From an uncultured Bacteroidota bacterium (GTDB taxonomy: Bacteria; Bacteroidota; Bacteroidia; Flavobacteriales; Flavobacteriaceae), in NCBI GenBank assembly GCA_903839195.1, contig CAIMBK010000061.1, positions 1 to 40,351 of the forward strand: a DNA stretch of 40,351 bases, given 5' to 3'. The notes beneath the pieces are model-generated. The model was given only the letters and a program-made list of their open reading frames with translations. It was not told the origin of the DNA and did no database searches. Both the position numbers and the translations under genes were made by a program. Positions 7,419 through 17,537 of this stretch are shown here, piece by piece. Position 1 is the stretch's first letter. Each line of letters opens with the position of its first letter.

Positions 7419-7700
7419 TTAATCCACCAAAACAATCACTTTATTATCTTTCATTTCGATAGTTCCCGATTGGATTCCAAGGGTGAAATTTTGATCGTTT
7501 AGTTTGGTGAATTTATCGGCTACTTCTTTTCCGAAATCGAAAGTTGTTGCTGTAATTTTTACCAATCCAGCTCCTAAAGTTGAAACAATTGGGGCGTGAT
7601 TATTCAAAATTTGAAAACTTCCGCTAATTCCTGGCAAATGTACCGAAGTTACTTCGCCTGAAAATAATTTTGCTTCTGGAGATACTATTTCTAAAATCAT
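7419..7700 (-). CDS. atpC: F1F0 ATP synthase subunit epsilon (short form)
   Basis: Epsilon subunit of the F1 central stalk, 93 residues: only the N-terminal beta-sandwich (MILEIVSPEAKLFSGEV..., HLPGISGSFQILNNHAPIVSTL) is present. The C-terminal helical hairpin, which inhibits ATP hydrolysis in E. coli and Bacillus enzymes, is absent. My recollection is that this short form is usual in flavobacteria, so I do not read it as a truncation. It follows atpD after a 74-base spacer made largely of heptad repeats and ends at a shared terminator. Confidence 0.93.
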   Translation of the reverse strand: MILEIVSPEAKLFSGEVTSVHLPGISGSFQILNNHAPIVSTLGAGLVKITATTFDFGKEVADKFTKLNDQNFTLGIQSGTIEMKDNKVIVLVD

Positions 7701-7710
7701 AATTTTTGAG

Positions 7711-7767
7711 TTATGAATTATGAGTTATGAATTATGAATTTTTGGAAACTTATAACTTATAACTTAT
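7711..7767. repeat. Heptad repeats between atpD and atpC
   Basis: Two tandem 14-mers TTATGAATTATGA(G/A) (7711-7738) are followed after a short spacer by three tandem AACTTAT heptamers (7747-7767). Both blocks have a 7-base period, and the second is partly the reverse complement of the first, so the transcript could form an imperfect A/U-rich hairpin in the atpD-atpC intercistronic region. Confidence 0.75.
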
Positions 7768-7774
7768 AATTTTA

Positions 7775-9289
<1,515 letters not shown>

Positions 9290-9345
9290 TTATGAATTTA
9301 AATATAGCTAATTCGATTTAAAAGAGTGGTCTCTTTTTCAGAGTG

Positions 9346-9375
9346 CAAAGATAAATTTTTATAATCAAAAATCAA
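9346..9375 (-). promoter_or_regulatory. Promoter of atpD-atpC
   Basis: On the reverse strand TTG (9375-9373), a 19-base spacer and TATCTTTG (9353-9346) match the Bacteroidota -33/-7 consensus and spacing. The leader before the atpD ATG would be about 55 nt. Confidence 0.75.
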
Positions 9376-9458
9376 TATTATTTTTTGAAAAAAGTATGAT
9401 TTTTTACGAATTCCGTCAGCGGTTGAAATTTGTACCAATAAAAGTGATTTAAAAACAA

Positions 9459-9486
9459 AAAACCATCCTGTTCAAAGGATGGTTTT
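9459..9486 (-). terminator. Terminator of the TonB receptor/SGNH lipoprotein unit
   Basis: A perfect 10-bp stem AAAACCATCC / GGATGGTTTT with an 8-nt loop lies 23 bases after the lipoprotein stop on the reverse strand, followed by a T-rich run (TTTGTTTTT) on that strand. Confidence 0.82.
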
Positions 9487-9509
9487 GAAATATAAAATGT
9501 ATTGTTTTT

Positions 9510-11045
9510 TTATAATACTGGAGGAAACATAATTCTATAATCATAAAGGCTTACCCCTTTTAAATTAGAACCATATTTTGCATTAATTGCTTTAATAAAT
9601 TCATTAGCTATCAACGCATAACCTCTTGGGCTAGGGTGAACACCGTCTAATGAGAAGGCGCCGCCTGAAACATACTTAGAAGTTAGGGTGTAACCATTAG
9701 AATATATACCCTTTGTGCTTAATTGTGTCATTGTTTCTCTGGCGTCATAAATAGCTAAGTTATTATTAGCGGCAGCAGTTTCAATAGTTGTATTATAAGC
9801 ATCTGTAGCTGTTTTAATTTCAGCAACTTCTGTAGGAATTAAAATATATCTGTCTGGCATAGGAAAAGTAACCCCTAATTGATTTAACGAGGTAGACGGT
9901 GAAACGACCCCGTCAAGAGCTGTAGTTGGTGCTTTTCCAATTCTTGAACTTGCACTTAAACAAATTAAATCTGTAGATTTTGTTTGCCTCGCTTGACCAA
10001 AAATTGCGCCTAAAGCTGATGCCATTGGCTGACTTACGCCACCTCCCATTAATACTTGAGTTAATAGAGTTGATAAATCATCTAACGTTTCATCTTTCAT
10101 TAACATTGGATTGTTCCCAGTTGTTGAAAGTAAATTTATTCTATCTCCTTGCCCTAAATAAGCCAATGCATTATGTAGCGGTCCATATAATGACGCATTT
10201 AACGTACCTACCTGATTAACACCGTTTACAGTCAAATTATCTTGAGTCAACTGATTGTATTTTATTACATAAAAATACGGTAATGAAGTTGCGTATGGCA
10301 AATTAGCAATAACGCCTTTTCTTCCACCCGCAGTTAATTTAGATATTAGAGAATTGTATGCTCCATCAAAAGTAGCTGTAGGTGTTAATGGATTTACAGT
10401 TGCATCTCCACCGGCAGTTGCGTATCCCAATTCGTCATTACCCCCAATCCAAAGTGAAAAGAAAGTCGGGTTTTGAGCAACCGCATCGTCAACAATTGTT
10501 GCCATTGGATTAGACGCAAAACGAGCAAAGTATGGATTTCCCATTGAGCTTCCATAACCAGGATAATCCAAATGAATACATTTAGCACCCGGAATCCCCA
10601 TATTATTAAACGGACCCGTAAGAATAGTTGCCTGGTTTGTTGAAGCAAATTGGCTGTAAGGCGGTAATGCAACTGAAGATGGAGAAGGGGATCCGGTTGG
10701 AGTTGTTGGTGGGGCTAAATACAATCTTGGAGTATAGGTAGTGCTCCCTAAAAACCCTCCGACATTGTCAGACATTAAAGGTGTTGTAAAAGCTCCGCCG
10801 CCAACAAGTGAAAATTGTTGGGCTAAAATGTTAGGATATGCTCCGTTTTGGCCTTCGATAAATAATGCGTTATCACTAAATCCTGCTGCAAAAGAATCGC
10901 CTAATGCTACATATTTTGAAAAATCTGCAGTCCCTGCGGTTAACGGTGAACCATCCGATGATGATGGATCTACTGATTCATCATCCGTGCTACATGCTAC
11001 AAAAGTTAAAGAAACTAATAGTAGCCATTTGAAATTTTTTATCAT
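9510..11045 (-). CDS. SGNH/GDSL-family hydrolase lipoprotein
   Basis: Lipoprotein of 511 residues: the signal peptide ends in the lipobox-like LTFVACS, with the lipidated Cys at about residue 18 and an acidic/serine-rich stretch after it. The SGNH blocks are in order: GDSFAAG (block I, nucleophile Ser) near residue 50, IGGNDELG (block III, oxyanion Asn) near residue 200 and LDGVHPSPRGY (block V, Asp and His) near residue 470. The catalytic set is therefore complete and an esterase/lipase-type activity is likely; the substrate is unknown. At 511 residues it is much longer than minimal SGNH enzymes, with long inserts between blocks. It lies 25 bases after a TonB-dependent receptor gene, so the two probably work together at the outer membrane. 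Confidence 0.85.
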   Translation of the reverse strand: MIKNFKWLLLVSLTFVACSTDDESVDPSSSDGSPLTAGTADFSKYVALGDSFAAGFSDNALFIEGQNGAYPNILAQQFSLVGGGAFTTPLMSDNVGGFLGSTTYTPRLYLAPPTTPTGSPSPSSVALPPYSQFASTNQATILTGPFNNMGIPGAKCIHLDYPGYGSSMGNPYFARFASNPMATIVDDAVAQNPTFFSLWIGGNDELGYATAGGDATVNPLTPTATFDGAYNSLISKLTAGGRKGVIANLPYATSLPYFYVIKYNQLTQDNLTVNGVNQVGTLNASLYGPLHNALAYLGQGDRINLLSTTGNNPMLMKDETLDDLSTLLTQVLMGGGVSQPMASALGAIFGQARQTKSTDLICLSASSRIGKAPTTALDGVVSPSTSLNQLGVTFPMPDRYILIPTEVAEIKTATDAYNTTIETAAANNNLAIYDARETMTQLSTKGIYSNGYTLTSKYVSGGAFSLDGVHPSPRGYALIANEFIKAINAKYGSNLKGVSLYDYRIMFPPVL

Positions 11046-11070
11046 AATCTTATGTTTTTATATTAATTAA

Positions 11071-13878
11071 TTACGGGTTGATTGTCCAAGAAGCAAAAAT
11101 TTGTTTTCCGATTGCTCCGGCTCCCAATACTTGTACATATTCTTTTCCTCCTAAATTTGCAGCACCAACTTTTAATGTTGATTTCAATTTAGGGAAACTA
11201 TAATTTATTTGCGCATCAATTACAGTTGCTTCGTATATCGTGCCTTCAACCATTGTTGATTGCCATAAATACTCGCTATTCCATCTTCCACTTACATTGA
11301 AACCTAGGTTTTTGAATAATTTTTCATTTCCAAGAGACGCTTTCACCCTGTGTTTCGGAGTGTTAAACTGCGGATCAAAACTTGGGTCTTCTGTTTGATC
11401 GCATTTAAATTCAGCAAAGTTATAATTTACTCCAAATTCAAAATCTTTGTATACTTTTTTAGACAATCCGATTCCAAAACCAAGTGATTTTATGTCCATT
11501 TTGGTGTTGGTATACAATTGATACGCTCTGAAATCTCCACTTCCTAGTGCTGATAAAGATTGGTAATAAGTCGGGTCAGTTACTGGTGAGTTTACCGGAT
11601 CTGGATTGTTCATTGTTGTTCCGTAAAAAGGCGCAACTACATTTGAGTTTCCAATAAAATCTTTGTAAGCGTTGTAATATCCATTAATATCAACGGATAC
11701 ATCATTGAAAACTGAGCGATACCCTAATTCAATTGCTTGAACTTGTTCTGGTTTTACATAATTATAATCTGTTTTTTTCAAATCGGCAAAATTTCCGGTT
11801 GATTTAAATGTAGTTACAGAAGCTGCTGTGTAGGAATTGTTGTAGGCGTTTAGACCTGTCATCACAACATCTGTTCCAGATGAAGAAGGTAATGTTTCTG
11901 TATATCTTGTTAAATTATCTGGAGCAGAACCAAGAAGCACAGCGCTTCCTACATTGAACCCAATGTATTGGTCTTGTGTAGAAGGGTTTCTGAAACCAGT
12001 TTGGAAAGAGGCTCTAAAATTGTGTTTTTTAGCCGCGTCCGCAGAATAAACCATTGAAACTCTTGGAGAGAAACTTCCATCAAAATTTTGAGATTTATCA
12101 TAACGAACGGAACCCGAAAGTTTTAATCGATCTTCCATCAATTTTTTAGTTATTTGAGAATAAACTCCATATTCATTATAATAAATAGGGCCATTGGCAT
12201 CAGTATAAATTCGACCATGAGAATTCAATTGGTATTGTCTGAATGAACCCCCAACTTGAACCTCTGCCACTTTAATTACATCTTTAAGATTGTAATTCGC
12301 ATCCGAATGATAAATTCTAGAATTGTCAACCAATTTTGATCCCGACAACACGCTTGCTTCTGCGGTTACTTTATCAAAAGCAGCCTTAAATTCTGGCGAA
12401 CCTGCTTCATGTCTAACTCCATTGGGGCCACCAGTGTTTGCAGGGCTTAATCCCAAACCAATTGGTGAAATATTATTGTCTGCAAAATTTCTTGCTCCTG
12501 CATGTGCTTGTTCTGGTGTTTGTCCTAAATACAAAGTTGACCCCGCATACGCTGTTCCATAATCTGTAAACCAGTTTCTATCTGTTTTCCACTCTCTATT
12601 TATATTTATAGCCGTAAATGTCATGTCATAAGAACTTCCTCCGTCTTCCGTTGTGGTGTATCCTCTAACAAAGAAGTTTTTTCCTTTGAATTCCAATTTA
12701 TGTTGTTGCATAAAAAAGTTATTCAAATAATATCTGTTGGCGCCTTGATAAACGGCATTTCCAAAACCAAATTTACTTTGCCAAATCACTTCAAGATTTT
12801 CATTTCCAAAAGGTCGTGCATGAAATGAAAAATCAATTTTAGCATTTGTTGCTTTGTTATCAGTTAACTCCGTTTCTTTATAACCAGTTCTCGATACTTT
12901 ATCGCTTGGTAAAGTTGGAGCAGGTATAACTGATGCAGCCTCATCTCCATAAGTATTTATACCATCATATCCATAATGACTTCTGTCTCTTCCGGCAACC
13001 GTTTTGTCATTATAATTTGTAGCATACCAATCGGTTCCACTCATATAAGTAAAATTGGCTTTTGCTGCAAAATATTTACTGAAAGCATGAGCAACTCTGA
13101 ACCCATAATCTCTATAATCATTAGATCCAGCAGCTTCTTGGCTCGTTTGACCAAATTTTGCATAAGCGGTAACGCCTTGACTTGTGAATGGGCTTTTGCT
13201 ATTCATAAATAAAATTCCGTTGAACGCATTTGCTCCATACAAAGCAGAAGAAGCACCTGGCAATAACTCAACACTTTGAACATCAATTTCAGAAATCCCT
13301 ATCATGTTTCCTAAAACAAAGTTTAAAAGAGGCGAAGAGTTGTCCATTCCATCAACCAATTGCATGAAACGAACGTTTGCAACTGTTGCAAAACCACGCG
13401 TGTTGATTGATTTGAAAGACATGCTACTCGTGTTCATTTGAACTTCTTTTAAGTTTTCTAACCCATCATAAAAAGAAGGAGATGCCGTCTTTTTGATGTC
13501 TTGAATACTCATTCTTTCAATAGTTACTGGAGATTCCAAAACACGCTCTGGTGTTCTAGAGGCAGAAACTACAATTTCGTTCAATTTTGTTTCTTTGTCA
13601 GCAAGCACAATGCTCACTTTTTGCGTAGAAGTAACTTCTGTTTTTGAAGTTTCAAATGCTACACTTGAAACTTCAAGGGTAATTGGAAATTTTTTGGAAG
13701 TTGTTACTGAAAACTTCCCATCGGCATCCGAAACAGAACTGGCTGAATCTCCTGCAACTTTAATGTTGGCGCCGCTAATTGGTTTTTTGTTACTGTCTGT
13801 AACTGAACCTGTTATCTTGTTTTGTGCAAAAGAAATGCTGCAAAAAAACAATGACAAAATAAGTAAATACACTCTCAT
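11071..13878 (-). CDS. TonB-dependent outer membrane receptor with carboxypeptidase-D-like domain
   Basis: Outer membrane transporter of about 935 residues. I place the start at 13878 rather than 13917 because MRVYLLILSLFFCSISFAQ is a complete signal peptide and a TACTTTG box on the reverse strand (13914-13908) would otherwise fall inside the gene. The mature N-terminus is a carboxypeptidase-regulatory-like beta domain (NKITGSVTDSNKKPISGANIKV), then the plug (LNEIVVSASRTPERV..., STRG-like INTRGFA, DGMDNSSP, LLPGASSALYGANAFNGI), then a 22-strand-type barrel. There is no SusD partner; the next gene is an SGNH lipoprotein. The substrate cannot be deduced, although a lipid or ester product of the partner enzyme is a fair guess. 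Confidence 0.92.
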   Translation of the reverse strand: MRVYLLILSLFFCSISFAQNKITGSVTDSNKKPISGANIKVAGDSASSVSDADGKFSVTTSKKFPITLEVSSVAFETSKTEVTSTQKVSIVLADKETKLNEIVVSASRTPERVLESPVTIERMSIQDIKKTASPSFYDGLENLKEVQMNTSSMSFKSINTRGFATVANVRFMQLVDGMDNSSPLLNFVLGNMIGISEIDVQSVELLPGASSALYGANAFNGILFMNSKSPFTSQGVTAYAKFGQTSQEAAGSNDYRDYGFRVAHAFSKYFAAKANFTYMSGTDWYATNYNDKTVAGRDRSHYGYDGINTYGDEAASVIPAPTLPSDKVSRTGYKETELTDNKATNAKIDFSFHARPFGNENLEVIWQSKFGFGNAVYQGANRYYLNNFFMQQHKLEFKGKNFFVRGYTTTEDGGSSYDMTFTAININREWKTDRNWFTDYGTAYAGSTLYLGQTPEQAHAGARNFADNNISPIGLGLSPANTGGPNGVRHEAGSPEFKAAFDKVTAEASVLSGSKLVDNSRIYHSDANYNLKDVIKVAEVQVGGSFRQYQLNSHGRIYTDANGPIYYNEYGVYSQITKKLMEDRLKLSGSVRYDKSQNFDGSFSPRVSMVYSADAAKKHNFRASFQTGFRNPSTQDQYIGFNVGSAVLLGSAPDNLTRYTETLPSSSGTDVVMTGLNAYNNSYTAASVTTFKSTGNFADLKKTDYNYVKPEQVQAIELGYRSVFNDVSVDINGYYNAYKDFIGNSNVVAPFYGTTMNNPDPVNSPVTDPTYYQSLSALGSGDFRAYQLYTNTKMDIKSLGFGIGLSKKVYKDFEFGVNYNFAEFKCDQTEDPSFDPQFNTPKHRVKASLGNEKLFKNLGFNVSGRWNSEYLWQSTMVEGTIYEATVIDAQINYSFPKLKSTLKVGAANLGGKEYVQVLGAGAIGKQIFASWTINP

Positions 13879-13936
13879 TTGTTTAAATTTAGTTGGTTTA
13901 ATAAAGCCAAAGTACAAATAATTTTAATATTAATAA

Positions 13937-13963
13937 TAAAAGCGAGAAAAAATCTCGCTTTTA
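13937..13963 (-). terminator. Terminator after glmS
   Basis: An 11-bp stem built on AAAAGCGAGA / TCTCGCTTTT with a 5-A loop lies about 25 bases after the glmS stop on the reverse strand, just upstream of the TonB receptor gene. The end of the stem gives TTTTA on the reverse strand. Confidence 0.82.
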
Positions 13964-13987
13964 ATAAAAATATATAGGTGTATTTGA

Positions 13988-15835
13988 TTATTCTACGGTT
14001 ACCGATTTTGCTAAATTTCTTGGCTGATCGACATTGCAGTCACGCATAACCGCAATATGGTAAGAAAGCAATTGCAAAGGAATGGTAGTTAATAATGGCG
14101 AAAGCGCATCTGATGTTTCTGGAATTTCGATTACATAGTCCGCCAAATCCCGAACTTGCGTATCTCCTTTTGTAACCACCGCAATGATTTTTCCTTTTCT
14201 AGATTTTATTTCTTGAATATTACTCACTACTTTGTCATAATGACCTTGTTTTGGAGCAATTACAACAACCGGCATGTGTTCGTCAATTAAAGCAATTGGA
14301 CCGTGTTTCATTTCAGCAGCGGGGTATCCTTCGGCATGAATATAAGAGATTTCTTTCAATTTCAATGCGCCTTCCAAGGCTACAGGGAAATTATACCCTC
14401 GTCCTAAATAAAGACAATTGGGTGCGTCTTTGAATACGGCAGCAATTTCTTTAGCTTTATCGTTGGTTAGAAGTGCTTCTTCTACTTTTTCTGGAATGAC
14501 TTCCAATTCTTGTAAATACCTATGAAAATCAGAATTTGACAGCGTTCCTTTAGCTTTTGCCAATCGAAGGGCGATCATTGTCAAAACAGTAATTTGTGTC
14601 GTAAATGCTTTTGTAGACGCTACTCCAATTTCTGGCCCAGCGTGCGTATAGGCTCCTGCGTGGGTTTCTCGTGATATGGAAGAACCAACAACATTACAAA
14701 CTCCAAATACAAAGGCGCCTTTTTCTTTGGATAATTTTATGGCCGCTAGTGTATCGGCAGTTTCACCAGATTGTGAAATTGCAATTACGATATCGCCTTT
14801 ATTGATAATTGGATTTCTATATCGAAATTCGGAAGCGTATTCAACTTCAACAGGAATTCGGGTAAATTCTTCTATTACATATTCAGCCACCAAACCAGCG
14901 TGCCAAGAAGTTCCGCAAGCTACAATCAGGATTCTATTGGCATTCAAGAATTTTTCTAAATTGTCTTCAATTCCTGCCATTTGTATCAGGCCTAAATTTG
15001 CATGAAGTCGGCCTCTATAAGTGTCTTTGATAACATTTGGTTGCTCAAAAATTTCTTTAAGCATAAAGTGTTCGTAACCGCCTTTTTCAATTTGCTCCAA
15101 ATTTATTTTTAATTCTTGTATGTAAGGATCAACCAAAGAATCGTCTTTGATTTTTCTAATTTTTAATGGTTTGTGTAAACGAACAATGGCCATTTCTTCA
15201 TCTTCAAGATAAATAGCATTGGAGGTATATTCTATAAATGGGGACGCATCAGATGCGATGAAATATTCATTTTCACCAACGCCAATAGCTAACGGACTTC
15301 CAAGTCGGGCAACCACAATTTCGTCTGGAGTTTTTTTGTCAAAAACACAAATCGCATACGCGCCAACCACTTGATTTAGGGCAACTTGAACGGCTTTTCC
15401 GAGTTTTAGATTTTCTTTTTTCTGAACTTCTTCAATTAAATTTGCCAACACTTCTGTGTCGGTATCGGAATGAAAAACATAGCCTCTGTTCATTAATTCC
15501 TTTTTCAATGGCGCATAGTTTTCTATGATTCCATTATGAATGATGGCTAAATCTCCTGAATTTGATAAATGGGGATGCGAGTTTACGTCGTTTGGAACGC
15601 CATGAGTGGCCCATCTGGTGTGGCCAATTCCAATAGTTCCATTAGTAGAAATTTCTGTTAATGATTTTTGTTCTAATTCAGAAACTTTCCCTTTTGTTTT
15701 GGAAAGTTTTAAATCATTTCCATCATAAAGCATAATTCCCGCGCTGTCATACCCTCGGTATTCTAATCGTTTTAAACCTTTGATTATTATTGGGTAAGCT
15801 TCTCTGTAACCGATATATCCAACAATTCCACACAT
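13988..15835 (-). CDS. glmS: Glutamine-fructose-6-phosphate aminotransferase GlmS
   Basis: Makes glucosamine-6-phosphate, the entry to UDP-GlcNAc for peptidoglycan and lipopolysaccharide. At 615 residues it has the standard length. The N-terminal glutaminase domain starts with the nucleophile Cys after the initiator Met (MCGIVGYIG) and contains RLEYRGYDSAG and HTRWATHG; two sugar-isomerase (SIS) domains follow (ACGTSWHA, SQSGETADTLAA, GPEIGVASTKAFTTQ, YLGRGYNFPVALEGALKLKEISY), and the protein ends in the usual LAKSVTVE. It is the last gene of a three-gene reverse unit with the DUF4270 lipoprotein 12 bases upstream, which leaves no space for a glmS ribozyme. Confidence 0.98.
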   Translation of the reverse strand: MCGIVGYIGYREAYPIIIKGLKRLEYRGYDSAGIMLYDGNDLKLSKTKGKVSELEQKSLTEISTNGTIGIGHTRWATHGVPNDVNSHPHLSNSGDLAIIHNGIIENYAPLKKELMNRGYVFHSDTDTEVLANLIEEVQKKENLKLGKAVQVALNQVVGAYAICVFDKKTPDEIVVARLGSPLAIGVGENEYFIASDASPFIEYTSNAIYLEDEEMAIVRLHKPLKIRKIKDDSLVDPYIQELKINLEQIEKGGYEHFMLKEIFEQPNVIKDTYRGRLHANLGLIQMAGIEDNLEKFLNANRILIVACGTSWHAGLVAEYVIEEFTRIPVEVEYASEFRYRNPIINKGDIVIAISQSGETADTLAAIKLSKEKGAFVFGVCNVVGSSISRETHAGAYTHAGPEIGVASTKAFTTQITVLTMIALRLAKAKGTLSNSDFHRYLQELEVIPEKVEEALLTNDKAKEIAAVFKDAPNCLYLGRGYNFPVALEGALKLKEISYIHAEGYPAAEMKHGPIALIDEHMPVVVIAPKQGHYDKVVSNIQEIKSRKGKIIAVVTKGDTQVRDLADYVIEIPETSDALSPLLTTIPLQLLSYHIAVMRDCNVDQPRNLAKSVTVE

Positions 15836-15847
15836 AAATTTAAGTTT

Positions 15848-17518
15848 TTAATTAGGCTTGGTATAATAAATTTCTAGTTTTAATCTTTTGGCGTAATTTG
15901 GGTCTCCAACCGGAATGTTATTTCCAAACAAAACCGTTCCTAAAGGATTAATTACGGAAGATAATGGGGTCCGATCGACTGGAATTCCTGTCAAAGTTGG
16001 GGTTTTTAATTTGGCCGATGTTACGGTTGCTATGGCTTCTGTAACAACCAATCCCAATCTGATATTTGTAGAATCTTTGTTTATAAGATTTCTAATATGA
16101 TTGGTTAATCGTATTTTATATTGATACCCTCTTTTATTTCCAGTGGTTGCTTTTTCTATAATTCCTCCATGAATTGCTTTGTTAAATTTTGGAATTGAAT
16201 TTAATGAAATATCGGTATAATAGTCAATAATTGGGCGTTTGTTATTTAAATCATAAAGATAGATTCTATTAGGCTCTGAAGCTCCTGAAATGGCAGAAGA
16301 ATCAATTGAAAATATTAGATTGGCTTCGTTTACCAATAATTTTTGCCCGTTGGAAGGATTTCTCAAATCGTCTAATTCATCGGAAACGCCATTAGGTCCT
16401 GAGGTAGGATTTCCATCCGTATCAAATCCTCGAATATCTGTTTCTCCAAAAAGCGAAATAACCGCCATGGAGCCAGCGCCTCCTTTTAGAAACAACTTAG
16501 AATCGCCTTGAGCGGTATTAATTCCTGAAGTGATATTGGTAACATATTCATTGGAATAATCATTTTCAAAGACATTTACAGTATTTCCAGCAAGATTCAG
16601 AATTAATGTTTTTTCTTCTGTGGTAATCGTTCCATCGGTTGCTGTAATGGATACATTATAGGTAATTGTAATTTTCCCTTTTTTGAAATCAAGCATGGCT
16701 AAACTTCCTTGTTCGGGAGAATCCGAATTTGCTTCTGTTTTAAAATACAAACCTCTAAAATATTCTTTAAAGACATTGTTGTTTATTAATTTTCCTGCAG
16801 TTGATCCGTTGAAAATTTTGTCTTGAAAGAAACTTTTTCTAAGATTTAATCGCATTCCTGGAGCCGTTCTTGTGTCAACGGTTTGGGTTCCGTCAACCGT
16901 TTTGTAGGTTTTTAATTCTTCATTACTAAAGAAAAACGCATCGTTTTGACTTGGCGAATCGGCATCGTCATTCAATCGGTCTGGATTTTTATTAGCATCA
17001 AAATTGGGTCCGTCGCCAGAATAATATTTTTGAACGTCTTCAAAGCCTGTTGCGGCATCTAAATCTCTTAAATAATATTTCGATTCATAAACGCTCAACT
17101 TTATTTTTGAACTTCCGTAAATAGAATCCAATTCATAAGTATGGTCGCCCGTTGTTGCGTCTGTATTGGTCAATGTGCTATAATATGGTAGCGAAAGCTC
17201 TACTTTAGTAACAGTTGGATTGGTTCCAAAAGTTGGATTGGCTCCAATTAATTCTACTTGAGTAACGACGCTAGCTTTGGTTTTTCCAAAAAAGGGATTG
17301 TTATAATATCCTAAGGAATTTATTGGCAAATTATTTGATTGTACGGAGCCTAAATTTTGATTATAAGCAACTAAAGTATGGGTGTCATCTTTTATTAGTC
17401 CGTAATGATCGTCTCCAATAATGGAAGACCCAATTTCGTTAAAGTCTTTATCGCAGGAAGAAAAAATCACCACAAACATCACAAAAAGCATGTATTTCAA
17501 AAACGAATTATTTTGCAT
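15848..17518 (-). CDS. DUF4270 family lipoprotein
   Basis: Predicted lipoprotein of about 556 residues. The start at 17518 (MQNNSFLKYMLFVMFVVIFSSCDKDF) gives a proper lipoprotein signal with Cys at about residue 23; the longer ORF-track start would overlap the upstream gene. The N-terminal pattern after the Cys (DKDFNEIGSSIIGDD) and the repeated beta-strand segments (VTKVELSLPYYS, NLIFSIDSS, RLKLEIYYTKPN) are what I associate with DUF4270, a Bacteroidota family of unknown function. It lies between a glycogen-synthase-like gene (19 bases upstream) and glmS (12 bases downstream), pointing to an envelope or polysaccharide-related role, which remains inference. Confidence 0.78.
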   Translation of the reverse strand: MQNNSFLKYMLFVMFVVIFSSCDKDFNEIGSSIIGDDHYGLIKDDTHTLVAYNQNLGSVQSNNLPINSLGYYNNPFFGKTKASVVTQVELIGANPTFGTNPTVTKVELSLPYYSTLTNTDATTGDHTYELDSIYGSSKIKLSVYESKYYLRDLDAATGFEDVQKYYSGDGPNFDANKNPDRLNDDADSPSQNDAFFFSNEELKTYKTVDGTQTVDTRTAPGMRLNLRKSFFQDKIFNGSTAGKLINNNVFKEYFRGLYFKTEANSDSPEQGSLAMLDFKKGKITITYNVSITATDGTITTEEKTLILNLAGNTVNVFENDYSNEYVTNITSGINTAQGDSKLFLKGGAGSMAVISLFGETDIRGFDTDGNPTSGPNGVSDELDDLRNPSNGQKLLVNEANLIFSIDSSAISGASEPNRIYLYDLNNKRPIIDYYTDISLNSIPKFNKAIHGGIIEKATTGNKRGYQYKIRLTNHIRNLINKDSTNIRLGLVVTEAIATVTSAKLKTPTLTGIPVDRTPLSSVINPLGTVLFGNNIPVGDPNYAKRLKLEIYYTKPN

Positions 17519-17537
17519 AATTAACTGTAAATAAATA

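Noticed and set aside
7419-7700. atpC as a truncated gene
   Set aside because: The 93-residue protein ends cleanly after the beta-sandwich and before a terminator; short epsilon subunits are, to my knowledge, normal in this group.
7711-7767. CRISPR array
   Set aside because: The repeat units are 7-14 bases, directly adjacent with no unique spacers, and there are no cas genes.
13879-13917. ORF-track start of the TonB receptor
   Set aside because: It places 13 polar residues before a complete signal peptide and overlaps a likely -7 promoter element.
15836-15847. Possible glmS ribozyme upstream of glmS
   Set aside because: Only 12 bases separate glmS from the preceding DUF4270 stop, leaving no room for the ribozyme, which is mainly known from Gram-positive bacteria.
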